Shown here piece by piece: positions 28,566 through 38,231 of a stretch of DNA of 64,000 nt. The position numbers and the translations under genes were made by a program. Positions within the stretch are counted from its first letter, which is position 1. Every line of letters starts with the position of its first letter. Source of the DNA: Clostridium sp. NkU-1 (GTDB lineage Bacteria > Bacillota_A > Clostridia > Lachnospirales > Lachnospiraceae); assembly GCA_001312405.1 (NCBI GenBank), contig BBDR01000001.1, positions 186,001 to 250,000 of the forward strand. Direction: 5' to 3'. The notes under the pieces are model-generated. The model made no database searches and was not told where the DNA came from. It saw nothing but the letters and a program-made list of their open reading frames with translations.

Positions 28566-29315
28566 TTATTCTTCACCACCAAATGCCGGTACTGTATAGC
28601 CGAACTTTTTCAAAGATGGAATTGTAACTTTCGTAGTCCAGAAACCAATAAATGGCCCTAAGCATAGTGCGGCTATAAAAGTGGAAGGTCCGACTAGAAA
28701 GGTAGGCATATTAATGGCATCAACCGGTCCTAATTTGTTAAATGTAACCACACCAAATATTAGACATAGTATTAAGAAGCCTGCATCAGCTATCATACGG
28801 CATTTAAAGAACTTCCAGTTAGTATAGCTTTGGATCAACGGTCCAATACCATCATAAGGACCTGCACCCAAACCTGCATTAGAATAAAGGGAGATTCCAA
28901 ATGAATAGACTACCAGCGCTAAAAAAATAAGGATAATCTGTCCGATGCTAATGCTATAAGTAACAATTGACAAGTCAATAGACGCAATATGGCCAAAACT
29001 AAAAATCTGTCCTAATGGTCCGAAGTGATTTATGAAGAATGAAATAAAATATCCAGTTAGAAAGACATTGATAATAGATCCAATACCAATCAGTTCTCTT
29101 CTTAACATGAAAATAATCACTGCAAATATGATACTAAAAATCATTTGATAGGTTCCCATACTAAGACCAATGAGGTTTGCTACTGGTCTGATTTGACCGG
29201 TGAATAAGTCGGAGCCAAGCGCAGCATGAACCAACATAGCAGCACCAGCCGCCAAAATCACATTACCAAGTAAAGCATAAATGAATCGTACAATATAAGC
29301 TTTTTCTGATTTCAT
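28566..29315 (-). CDS. YczE/YitT-type integral membrane protein, probable purine-related transporter
   Basis: About 249 residues, six or so membrane helices (YALLGNVILAAGAAMLVHAA, GTYQMIFSIIFAVIIFML, SISIGQIILIFLALVVYSFG) with the motif SNAGLGAGPYDGIGPLIQ typical of YczE. Start at 29315 after AGGAGGA. It shares the upstream adenine-type riboswitch with adenine deaminase, so I infer a role in adenine or purine movement; the family's transport activity is not established. Confidence 0.75.
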   Translation of the reverse strand: MKSEKAYIVRFIYALLGNVILAAGAAMLVHAALGSDLFTGQIRPVANLIGLSMGTYQMIFSIIFAVIIFMLRRELIGIGSIINVFLTGYFISFFINHFGPLGQIFSFGHIASIDLSIVTYSISIGQIILIFLALVVYSFGISLYSNAGLGAGPYDGIGPLIQSYTNWKFFKCRMIADAGFLILCLIFGVVTFNKLGPVDAINMPTFLVGPSTFIAALCLGPFIGFWTTKVTIPSLKKFGYTVPAFGGEE

Positions 29316-29460
29316 TGAAAATCCTCCTTTTGTGAAAGCAATATTTTTACTTATTATCGGGTTGCATGTAGCGTCGACAACTTCACTGTTTATGCTTAAT
29401 TTCTTGGCAAGAGCCATCAAATCCGGGAATAACATGTTCTACTTCTTGAATAAATCACCC
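29316..29460 (-). pseudogene. Coding-like segment between riboswitch and membrane gene
   Basis: The minus-strand frame preceding the membrane gene reads MLFPDLMALAKKLSINSEVV, DATCNPIISKN in phase with it. Removing one C near 29425 joins it to VEHVIPDLMALAKK, so this looks like a real small protein or the tail of a lost gene. I do not recognise it. Confidence 0.35.
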
Positions 29461-29560
29461 ACTTTCCATAAAAAGCACAAAAAAAAGATTATAAAACGTT
29501 TGAATAGGCACACTAACCAGAATTACATTAAAATTCAAGTAATCATGCCACATTCAAAAA

Positions 29561-29627
29561 TTTTATAATCAATTATTTACGGTAATTGGTAGAAACGCCC
29601 AACCATATTATGGGCTTATATAAAATT
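29561..29627 (-). promoter_or_regulatory. Purine riboswitch, adenine type
   Basis: Minus strand shows the whole purine aptamer: J1/2 TAATATGG, loop core GTTTCTACC, then CCGTAAA and GATTATA, closed by P1 arms ATTTTATA/TATAAAAT. The base that pairs with the ligand is U (GATTAT) rather than C (GACTAT), the known mark of adenine specificity. It precedes the YczE-like gene and adenine deaminase, an apt target. Confidence 0.93.
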
Positions 29628-29985
29628 CTCAACATAAGTTATAAAAATCATACATTATTAACAATGTAAAATCAATAGGTAGTTTATATAATATATACTT
29701 ATTATATTTGTTGATTATGCATATATTTCACGGGTTTAAAATCCATAAATTGGTGATTTATTGCTTTCACATAAAAAAAATCACCCCTGACATTCCAATG
29801 CTGTCAAAAGCAGTGCTCAAGTACGCGATTGGGGCTCGATTTATTTTTTGGTCACCTTTTTGAAGTATTTCGCATTCAAAAATATCTATGAACACGAAAT
29901 AACTTCAAAGGTTTTATATAATCGCATATCTCTGCAACTTCTATTCTTTCTGATCTTTCTAAAATTCAATTTTCACACAAATCAG
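29628..29985. other. Intergenic region between the adenine and glycerol operons
   Basis: AT-rich, no gene. Holds the riboswitch promoter region (minus strand) and, at 29778-29850, a likely terminator of the dha operon: minus-strand CCCC...GGGG pairing followed by GATTTTTTTT. Confidence 0.45.
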
Positions 29986-30538
29986 CTAAAGTTCCATGAT
30001 TTCCGGCAGGCTCTCTCTTGCCACTTCCTCGAAATCAGTTGCTGTGTTCTTAAACCTGATCTGTGACCAGGAGCCAGACCACCAACGGCTATACGACCAA
30101 CAGCGATACCGGTTCCCCCCACAGGCTCCGCAGCCGGCTGTTTGGCATTCCCATCGCCTAAAACTTCTTTGACGCCCCAACAGAAGAAAGCGTCCGTTGG
30201 ATCCCGTCAAAATCCATTCCGCCGACCGCGTCAATCGTTGCTACTACTGCCCCCTCAACAAGCGGGCAATCCACCATCGCTACTTTCATGTCGTCCATCG
30301 TCTCCAGCACCATCTCGGTCGTCATTACCGCACTGCCCATATCCATCAGCACCAGCACTCCGTCATCCGAATACACAGACTCGATGGCTGCATGAATTTT
30401 CTCAAAACTCGTACCAAAACTGCCGTCATCCAGACCGCCGGCCGGTGCGATCCTGGCATCAGGTGCCATCATGGCGGTAAGCTCTACAACACTTTTTGCC
30501 AGACTCTCGCTATGCGAAACAATCACAATCCCAACCAT
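29986..30538 (-). CDS. dhaM: DhaM, phosphotransfer subunit of PTS dihydroxyacetone kinase, frame breaks
   Basis: Cytoplasmic EIIA-mannose-type domain that relays phosphate from HPr to ADP bound on DhaL. The first ~125 residues are clear: MVGIVIVSHSESLAKSVVEL with the phosphorylated His at about residue 9, GTSFEKIHAAIESVY, VLMDMGSAVMTTEMVLE. The frame breaks near 30165, where one more A gives GASKEVLGDGNAKQPAAE, and again near 30055, before the ending NTATDFEEVARESLPEIMEL. The C-terminal ~60 residues are therefore uncertain and may be an eroded or linker region. Last gene of the operon. Confidence 0.85.
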
Positions 30539-30552
30539 TTTTCTTATCCTTT

Positions 30553-31170
30553 CTACCGGGCAATCACTTCAAGCATATAGGAAAATGACGTTGCACCGGG
30601 ATCCTGATGGCCCAGCCCGCGTTCACCCACATAACTGGCCCGTCCTTTGGTGGCGATCAAATCCTTTGTATGTTCCGTACCAGCCAGGCTGCCCGCACAC
30701 CGGCGTCAAGCATCTCTTCCGCTGAAGCGCCGGCGGCGTCAGCTTCCTCCATGGCCTTAAGTGCCGGAAGGATTGCATCCAGCATGGTTGCCTCTTCGGC
30801 GACCGCCTTGCCTCGCTGCATCACGGCGTCGGCAGCCGCCTTCATCATTTCCAGGAAATCCTTCTGATCTATCTCGTTTTTTTCCAGCCAGTGCCATACC
30901 GGCCTTCATATAAGCCGAACCGTAGAGAGGACCGGATGCTCCGCCAACGGTGGAGACCAGGGTCATCCCGACTGTTTTTAAGATCGTTCCGATGTCTTTC
31001 CCTTCCAGCTCCGGAAGCTTCTTTTCAACCGCTTCAAAGCCACGGGCCAGATTAATGCCGTGATCGCTATCGCCGATGGGCTGATCCAGTGCCGTCAGTT
31101 CCTCCTTGTGCTCTTCCATGCTGAAACCGATCGCTCTGATAATCTCGATTACTTTACTACTGTCTACCAT
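30553..31170 (-). CDS. dhaL: DhaL, ADP-binding subunit of dihydroxyacetone kinase, frame breaks
   Basis: Transfers phosphate to dihydroxyacetone held by DhaK. Mg-ADP site: PIGDSDHGINLARGFEAV; also VSTVGGASGPLYGSAYMKAG. Two breaks: an A7 run near 30882 (minus strand; true AGKNEIDQKDFLEMMKAA) and one missing C near 30690 (true AALAGTEHTKDLIATKGRA). C-terminus GERGLGHQDPGATSFSY is the family signature. About 206 residues. Lies between dhaK and dhaM. Confidence 0.92.
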
Positions 31171-31193
31171 GCTGCATCACCTTTCCTTGTGTT

Positions 31194-32180
31194 TTATCGC
31201 CATGCCGGTGTATCGGCTGGGGCGTCTAAAAGCTCCTTCAACTGATCATCCAAACGGAGCAGCGAAATGGAAAAGCCCTGCATCTCGATCGAAGTCATAT
31301 ATTCGCCGACAAAGGTTTTATACACATGAATATTCTTTTCTTTCAGGACATCTGCGACATGGTTATTGATGATAAACAGTTCCATCAGTGGTGTCGCTCC
31401 GGCACCATTGATCATAACTGCGACTTCACTGCCGGTGTAATCAATATCAGCAAGAATTTGCGCTAAAAGGAGATCCACAATCTCATCTGCCAGTTTCAGC
31501 GGTTCCCGGTGTGTTCCCGGCTCGCCGTGAATGCCGATGCCGACTTCCATCTCATTATCCGCCAGTTCAAATCCGGGTTTTCCTGCCGCCGGCACTGTAC
31601 ACGGCTCAATCGCCGCCCCCATGGTGCGGACCTGGTCAATCACCTTCTGTGCAACGGCTTGTACTTCATTCAGGGAAGCTCCCTGCTCAGCCATCGCACC
31701 GGCAATTTTATGCACAAAAACGGTGCCGGCCACGCCACGGCGGCCAACCGTATACAGGCTGTCCTTGACGGCCACATCGTCATTCGTCACCACGTATTTT
31801 ACCTGAATGCCTTCCATCTCCGCCATCTCGGCAGCCATCTCGAAGTTCATTACATCGCCGGTATAGTTTTTGACTACCATCAGCACACCGGCATCCGTAG
31901 CAATTGCCTTGATACCTTCATAGATCTGATCAGGAGTGGGCGAGGTAAAGACCGCTCCGGCAACCGCTGCATCCAGCATACCTGTGCCCACAAAACCGCC
32001 GTGAGCCGGTTCATGACCGCTTCCGCCGCCGCTGATTAGGGCAACCTTGCCTTCCTTCTTATCGGTACGCACTACCACATTACCGCAATCCAGCTTCTTC
32101 AGATACTGAGGATATGCCTTTACCATTCCAAGGATCATCTGTTCCTCAACCAGTGCCGCATCATTGATGAATTTTTTCAT
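31194..32180 (-). CDS. dhaK: DhaK, dihydroxyacetone-binding kinase subunit
   Basis: 328 residues, intact. Binds dihydroxyacetone covalently through a histidine in GIGIHGEPGTHREPLKLADE. Other landmarks: ALISGGGSGHEPAHGGFVGT, VKNYTGDVMNFEMAAEMAE and MINGAGATPLMELFII. Works with DhaL and DhaM and needs PTS EI/HPr, not encoded here. Converts dihydroxyacetone, made from glycerol by a dehydrogenase absent from this window, to DHAP. Confidence 0.96.
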   Translation of the reverse strand: MKKFINDAALVEEQMILGMVKAYPQYLKKLDCGNVVVRTDKKEGKVALISGGGSGHEPAHGGFVGTGMLDAAVAGAVFTSPTPDQIYEGIKAIATDAGVLMVVKNYTGDVMNFEMAAEMAEMEGIQVKYVVTNDDVAVKDSLYTVGRRGVAGTVFVHKIAGAMAEQGASLNEVQAVAQKVIDQVRTMGAAIEPCTVPAAGKPGFELADNEMEVGIGIHGEPGTHREPLKLADEIVDLLLAQILADIDYTGSEVAVMINGAGATPLMELFIINNHVADVLKEKNIHVYKTFVGEYMTSIEMQGFSISLLRLDDQLKELLDAPADTPAWR

Positions 32181-32215
32181 TATAAAACCCCCTTTTCATG
32201 ACGTTCTGACATACG

Positions 32216-32249
32216 TTTCAGAGACTCCTATAATAAGAAGTCTCTGAAA
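32216..32249 (-). repeat. Hairpin between the repeat-peptide gene and dhaK
   Basis: Perfect 11-bp inverted repeat (TTTCAGAGACT, 32216-32226, with its complement at 32239-32249), 12-base loop, no T run. Likely a message-processing or partial-termination element that could raise the peptide message relative to dhaKLM. Confidence 0.7.
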
Positions 32250-32267
32250 TTTAACAAATCTTCATCT

Positions 32268-32462
32268 TTACTCATCCAGACAGTTCATATCATTCAGTCC
32301 GCAGGTTTTGTCGTCCTCTTCTCCCAGACAATTCATGTCATTGAGCCCGCAGGTGTTCACATCTTCTTCACCGACACAGTTCATGTCATTGAGTCCGCAG
32401 GTTGTGTCTTTGTCTTCCGTCACACCGTTCATATTGGTGAGATCCAGTTTCTTTTTCTTCAT
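32268..32462 (-). CDS. Small peptide with three CGLNDMNC repeats
   Basis: 64 residues. A lysine-rich start (MKKKKLDLTNMNGVTEDKD) is followed by three near-identical units of ~16 residues: TCGLNDMNCVGEEDVN, TCGLNDMNCLGEEDDK, TCGLNDMNCLDE. Each unit has a CX6C pair, six cysteines in all; the tail is strongly acidic. AGGAGGG ribosome site. It lies between glpF and dhaK, co-directional, with a hairpin after it. I know no family. It could be a multi-core modified peptide precursor or a metal/redox peptide; no modification enzyme is adjacent. Confidence 0.85.
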   Translation of the reverse strand: MKKKKLDLTNMNGVTEDKDTTCGLNDMNCVGEEDVNTCGLNDMNCLGEEDDKTCGLNDMNCLDE

Positions 32463-32756
32463 GCATTACCCTCCTTTCCTGGCTTTCACGCATCTTTCGC
32501 GGCGACAATATCAATTCCAGTTCCAACAACAACCGTAACAATATAAATTCCGGTTGCAATAGCAATTATTCTCCATTCAACTTAATTTATTCCATTTCAC
32601 CGGGTACTATGACCGTCGTTTGCGGTGCCGGACCCGTTTGCCGCCGAAATACACACTGATATAACAATTCGGATACACACTGCTGATATGGAACCGTGGA
32701 ACCTGGGTATCTTCTATCGTTTATTATTATATCTGTTATGTGTCGTTAATTGTATC
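32463..32756 (-). other. Gap between glpF and the repeat peptide, possible micro-ORFs
   Basis: 294 bases without a clear gene. Two overlapping minus-strand frames are notable: a 21-residue Cys-rich MENNCYCNRNLYCYGCCWNW (32511-32576), and a hydrophobic frame ending at 32486 (WRIIAIATGIYIVTVVVGTG, then IDIVAAKDA) that looks like a membrane helix but lacks a start codon. At most one is real. Confidence 0.35.
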
Positions 32757-33470
32757 TTATTGCCAGGGAATCGCACCATAGAGAAGCACCGCTGCAATTG
32801 CCCCGATAAGTGGACCGATAATGACAACCGGCGCATAACCCCAGTTGGAATCGCCCTTGCCCTTGATCGGCAGAACCGCATGGGCCAGACGGGGGCCCAA
32901 GTCACGGGCCGGATTGATAGCATAACCGGTCAGACCGCCTAAGGACATACCGATGGATACGATGATTCCGAAGACCAGGAGGTTAGTCACTCCAGCGGGA
33001 ACCGCACCTGCCTGAGCAATTCCTTTAATTGCAAACACCAGGACAAACGTTCCCACTGCTTCACTTAAAATATTGCGTCCCGTGTTCGGAACGGCAGGTC
33101 CGGTTGAGAATACACCCAGCTTTGTAGCTGCGGAATCCGTAGCGTCGAACTGATCCTTAAACAGGAAGTAAACCAGACAGCCGCCCATAAATGCACCGGC
33201 AAACTGTGCAATGACATAACCAGGAACCAGGTTCCAGGCAAGGCTGCCGTCGACCGCCAGCGCGATCGTCAGCGCCGGATTAAAGTGTGCTCCGGAAGCG
33301 CCACCGAAGATAAATGCAGGAAGCATAACAGCAAGACCCCAGGCAAAGGTAATCTGAATCGAGCCCGCCCCTTTCATACCCGATTTATTTAAAGTTACAT
33401 TGGCCACAACTCCATCACCCAGCAATATCAGTATTAAAGTTCCAATAAACTCAGCAATATAAGCTAACAT
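32757..33470 (-). CDS. glpF: Glycerol facilitator (aquaglyceroporin)
   Basis: 237 residues, MIP family. Starts MLAYIAEFIGTLILILLGDG. Two pore half-helices: SGAHFNPALTIALA and GYAINPARDLGPR, the latter with the D-x-x-x-R of glycerol-type channels. Six membrane helices. GGGGGT ribosome site. Provides glycerol for GlpK in the same operon. Confidence 0.95.
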   Translation of the reverse strand: MLAYIAEFIGTLILILLGDGVVANVTLNKSGMKGAGSIQITFAWGLAVMLPAFIFGGASGAHFNPALTIALAVDGSLAWNLVPGYVIAQFAGAFMGGCLVYFLFKDQFDATDSAATKLGVFSTGPAVPNTGRNILSEAVGTFVLVFAIKGIAQAGAVPAGVTNLLVFGIIVSIGMSLGGLTGYAINPARDLGPRLAHAVLPIKGKGDSNWGYAPVVIIGPLIGAIAAVLLYGAIPWQ

Positions 33471-33524
33471 TGTAGTACCCCCTTTTTCTATTATGGTTCA
33501 TATGAATTATCCTCAGTGTGTCAA

Positions 33525-35032
<1,508 letters not shown>

Positions 35033-35072
35033 TTAACAATTTGGTTATTATTTGCCTTTATTGTACCAACTA

Positions 35073-35088
35073 TTCTTTCCGGAAAGAA
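35073..35088. repeat. 16-bp palindrome in the glpP-glpK gap
   Basis: TTCTTTCCGGAAAGAA, perfectly palindromic, within the 94-base gap upstream of glpK. Could be an operator or a weak hairpin in the message. Confidence 0.55.
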
Positions 35089-35114
35089 CAGTATAGTTAC
35101 CCCATATATTGCAG

Positions 35115-35684
35115 TTAAAGCTTCCACACATCCTGGTTTGTGGACGATACCGAGATGGCCCCCGCCAGCAATGCGGCCATCACATCCTCCTTCTCTGAGA
35201 TCAGCCCTCCGGCAATCACCGGAACCTTTACGAGCCGGCTGACACGCCGGATCATCTTCGGCATCAGCCCCGGCAGAATCTCGATGATATCCGGCCGTAC
35301 CTGATTCACCTGTTTTTCAATATTTTCAAACGCCATCGAGTCCAGGATAAAAACTCTCAGCGTCGTGTACAGCGACAGCTCCTTGGCACGCTTAATCATC
35401 GCCGGCCTGGTCGAAATGATTCCGTCTACTTCTGTGTAATTTTTGATATAATCCACAGCAATTTCCTTGCTGCTGAGCCCTGCAATCAAATCGATATGTA
35501 CCATCACAACCTTGCCTGACTGCTTGATCTCTTTTACTATAGAATCTATATTGCAGATATCACCAAACAGAACAAAAACTACTTTTACATCTTCCACCTC
35601 GCAGCAGGCCTTTAGGCCCTCCATATCCTTAACGGCTGCGATTACCGGGCTTGCCTCAATCAGGTCGTATAATTTCTGATCCAT
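35115..35684 (-). CDS. glpP: Glycerol-3-phosphate-responsive antiterminator GlpP
   Basis: About 189 residues. RNA-binding antiterminator that, with glycerol 3-phosphate, lets transcription pass leader terminators of glp operons. Landmarks: FVLFGDICNIDSIVKEIKQS, VMVHIDLIAGLSSKEIAVDY, DGIISTRPAMIKRAKEL, IEILPGLMPKMIRRV and VIAGGLISEKEDVMAAL. Start at 35684 after AAAGGGA. First gene of the operon, itself preceded by a terminator. Confidence 0.93.
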   Translation of the reverse strand: MDQKLYDLIEASPVIAAVKDMEGLKACCEVEDVKVVFVLFGDICNIDSIVKEIKQSGKVVMVHIDLIAGLSSKEIAVDYIKNYTEVDGIISTRPAMIKRAKELSLYTTLRVFILDSMAFENIEKQVNQVRPDIIEILPGLMPKMIRRVSRLVKVPVIAGGLISEKEDVMAALLAGAISVSSTNQDVWKL

Positions 35685-35716
35685 GGAATCTCCCTTTCCT
35701 GCATACAATGTGCCCT

Positions 35717-35770
35717 AGAAAAAAAGAGCATAGAATATAAACAACATTTCTGTTGTTATCCCATGCTCTC
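35717..35770 (-). terminator. Leader terminator ahead of glpP (candidate GlpP target)
   Basis: On the minus strand, arms AGAGCAT and ATGCTCT with inner pairing AACAAC/GTTGTT are followed by eight T's, about 30 bases upstream of the glpP start. No gene lies immediately before it, so it would cut transcription of the operon itself, as expected for an antitermination control point. Confidence 0.8.
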
Positions 35771-35936
35771 CGTCATCTCTGCACAATGTATTAACCTTAA
35801 TTTAATATAGCACATTGCACACGAATTTTCAATAGCTTCAATTTATTTGTGATGATTTTCACATATTTTCAACTTATTTGTTGTTTGCATTTATTGAGTT
35901 TTCACAAATATTTATAAAGTTTTAATGCTTTAACAG

Positions 35937-36601
35937 TTAAAATTTTAACAAATTAACGATTTCCTCAATAGTTTTACTTCCCATATAAATATCACGGTCA
36001 TTCGTGATCATCATAGGCACTCTTGAGATGTTAAACTTTTCCACCAGTTCCGGGTAAAGAGCCGCGTCAATCATCTCGGCCTCAATGCTGGGTTTAAAAT
36101 AGCGATCTGCTGGCAAGCCGCTACCACCGCCGGGCAGTGATGGCATGACAGGGACACACAGATCTTGATATTTGCTTTTTTTCTTCAGCTTGCCAATGCG
36201 TTTTTTTTAACTTTTCCGGTACTTCCTGACCGCCTCCCGACAGATTCAGTACAGCAAGAACAAAGGAGTTGATCTCCTTTCCTCCGGGCACCCCGTGAAA
36301 GGTCACCCGCCGGTATTCGCCGTTTTTGTAAAGCCCGGTTACCGGCAGATAAGCCGTATCGAGCTCAGGAACCTGTTCGGCTGCCTCCGCCGGGGTGTAG
36401 AGCTCCACACTCAGCTGCTCCCCCAGCTCCGAAATAACATGCAGAAATGACGCCATCTCGGAATCCTTTTCCTGTTCCATGTCAACCACAGCCTTTAGCA
36501 CTACCGGTTCCGGCATCTTGGAAAAAAATGCCGTTTAGCTGCTCTTTTAATGCTTCGTCGATCAGGCTGCTTGTCTTTGGTATCCCTGACAAATCAATCA
36601 T
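35937..36601 (-). CDS. AhpF-N-like dithiol oxidoreductase, several frame breaks
   Basis: Two-thioredoxin-fold protein resembling the N-terminal domain of AhpF. The first fold lacks a CxxC; the second has VSLSCHHCPAVVAACQ, the redox CHHC pair. Breaks: T7 near 36520, T8 near 36204, T7 near 36176 and a missing C near 36104. Repaired: IDLSGIPKTSSLIDEALKEQ at the start, VPGGKEINSFVLAVLNLSGG in the middle, NISRVPMMITNDRDIYMGSK near the end; ~221 residues. Probably takes electrons from a thioredoxin-reductase-like flavoprotein not in this window (inference). Confidence 0.82.
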
Positions 36602-36784
36602 TTGAATTCCTCCTGTCCGGTTTCGCCTGCGGCACATTTGCTGTGCCGTGATACAGTAGCAGTTTCATCATACCATATCAGCGAAAGATTGGCTATAATT
36701 TCTCATTATGTGTTCGCACCAAACCAATGAATGTGAATTTTCCATAGTTTTATTCAGTTCCGCTTTGTTGAGCTTTATGATTGT

Positions 36785-38015
36785 TTAATGCTCTTTATCA
36801 ATATGCAAAATTGTATTTAGCAGTACATTAGCTCCTTTTAAGCAGTTTTCTACTGGAGTATATTCGATCTCACAATGGCTATGGCTCCTGCACTTGGAAC
36901 AAATATCATGGTAGTTGGAATCATATCTATAGCAAACTGCGCATCATGACCAGGTCCGCTGTAGATTCTCCGATTGGAATAGCCGCATTCCTGTGCGCTC
37001 ATTTCTACATAATCAACCAGTTCGGAAGTAAAGCTTACGGTTTTACGTGACCATGCTTCTTCATAGCTTACTTTGCATTGCTCCACAACGCTTGGTATTT
37101 TCTTTATTACTGCAAGTACCTGTTTGATCACTTCCGGATCCTGATGTCTCGCATCCAGGGTGATTTTTACTTCATCCGGTATTATGGTATGAATGTTCGG
37201 ATGGGCAGAAATCTTTCCTGTGGTATAAACCAGTTTATCATCTAACTGGTCCAGCTCATCATGGAGATATTGAATGGTTTTTACTGCTGCATAAAGAGCA
37301 TCCTTACGGTATTTCATAGGTGTTGTTCCGGCGTGGCCTGCCTGTCCGGTAAAAGTAAATTCGTAATTGATCATACCGCAGACACCTTCTACTACTCCAA
37401 TATCTATTCCTTCTGCTTCCAGTACCGGGCCCTGTTCAATATGAAGTTCCACCAAAGCCTTTGTTTTAGACGGGTCCAGCCGGTTTTCTTCCCTTCCTTT
37501 AAAACCGCTTTTTTTCCAAAGCTTCTCCGAATGTATATCCTGGAATGTCTTTTGCCTGTGAAGCCAGCATGGTTTCCTTGTTAAATTTTCCACAAATAAC
37601 GCCGGAAGACATCATTGCCGGTTCAAATCTGGCGCCTTCTTCGTTGGTCCATACAATAACTGTAATTGGATGCCTGTGAGGTATTTTTTTTCTTTTACTA
37701 TGGTTTCTGCCACCTCCATTGCTGTTAAGACACCCAGTATCCCATCATAATTCCCACCCTGCCGGACGGAATCCATATGAGAACCTGAGACTATGGCAGG
37801 CAAATCTTCTGTTCCGTCAATGGTTGCATATATATTTGCCATATCGTCTGTTGCAATGAAAGCACCGATTGCTCCATGCGCTTTACGAATTCTTTTCTTG
37901 CGGCTAAGGCTTCTTCCGATAAGGAAAATCTGGTAATTCCACCCCTTCCAGTATCTCCAAACCGGCTGAAAGTTTTAATCTTATCTTCCATTCTTTCATA
38001 ATTGCACTGAATCAT
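36785..38015 (-). CDS. M20 amidohydrolase (allantoate / N-carbamoyl-amino-acid hydrolase type), several frame breaks
   Basis: Zinc enzyme of the HyuC/AllC group that hydrolyses N-carbamoyl or ureido compounds. Metal and catalytic motifs: IVSGSHMDSVRQGGNYDGIL, VIVWTNEEGARFEP, VELHIEQGPVLEAEGIDIG, TLDARHQDPE and YSGPGHDAQF. Breaks near 37872 (missing G), 37684-37691 (A8 run), 37510 (A7 run) and 36880 (missing G; true VPSAGGHSHCEIEYTPVENC). Repaired length ~409. Substrate cannot be told from sequence. Its neighbours do not form a visible ureide pathway. Confidence 0.85.
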
Positions 38016-38231
38016 GTTACATACCTCCTTTTATGTACAACACATACAAGATTACCTTTTTAAAGGATTTGCTGATTTCGTGCTGTCAAAAGAAGTATAA
38101 CATATTTATAGACAACTTTGAACATGTTATACTTCATAGATTTTATGCAACTATATAGAATGTAATCTTTTGGATCATTCCAAGCTGATAGGCAGCATAG
38201 CCGCCACTGCCCTTTCGGCGGTTTGGTTCAA

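Noticed and set aside
32268..32462. Tandem DNA repeats that could suggest a CRISPR or minisatellite
   Set aside because: The three units differ at synonymous positions and keep one open frame with a ribosome site, so they are coding repeats.
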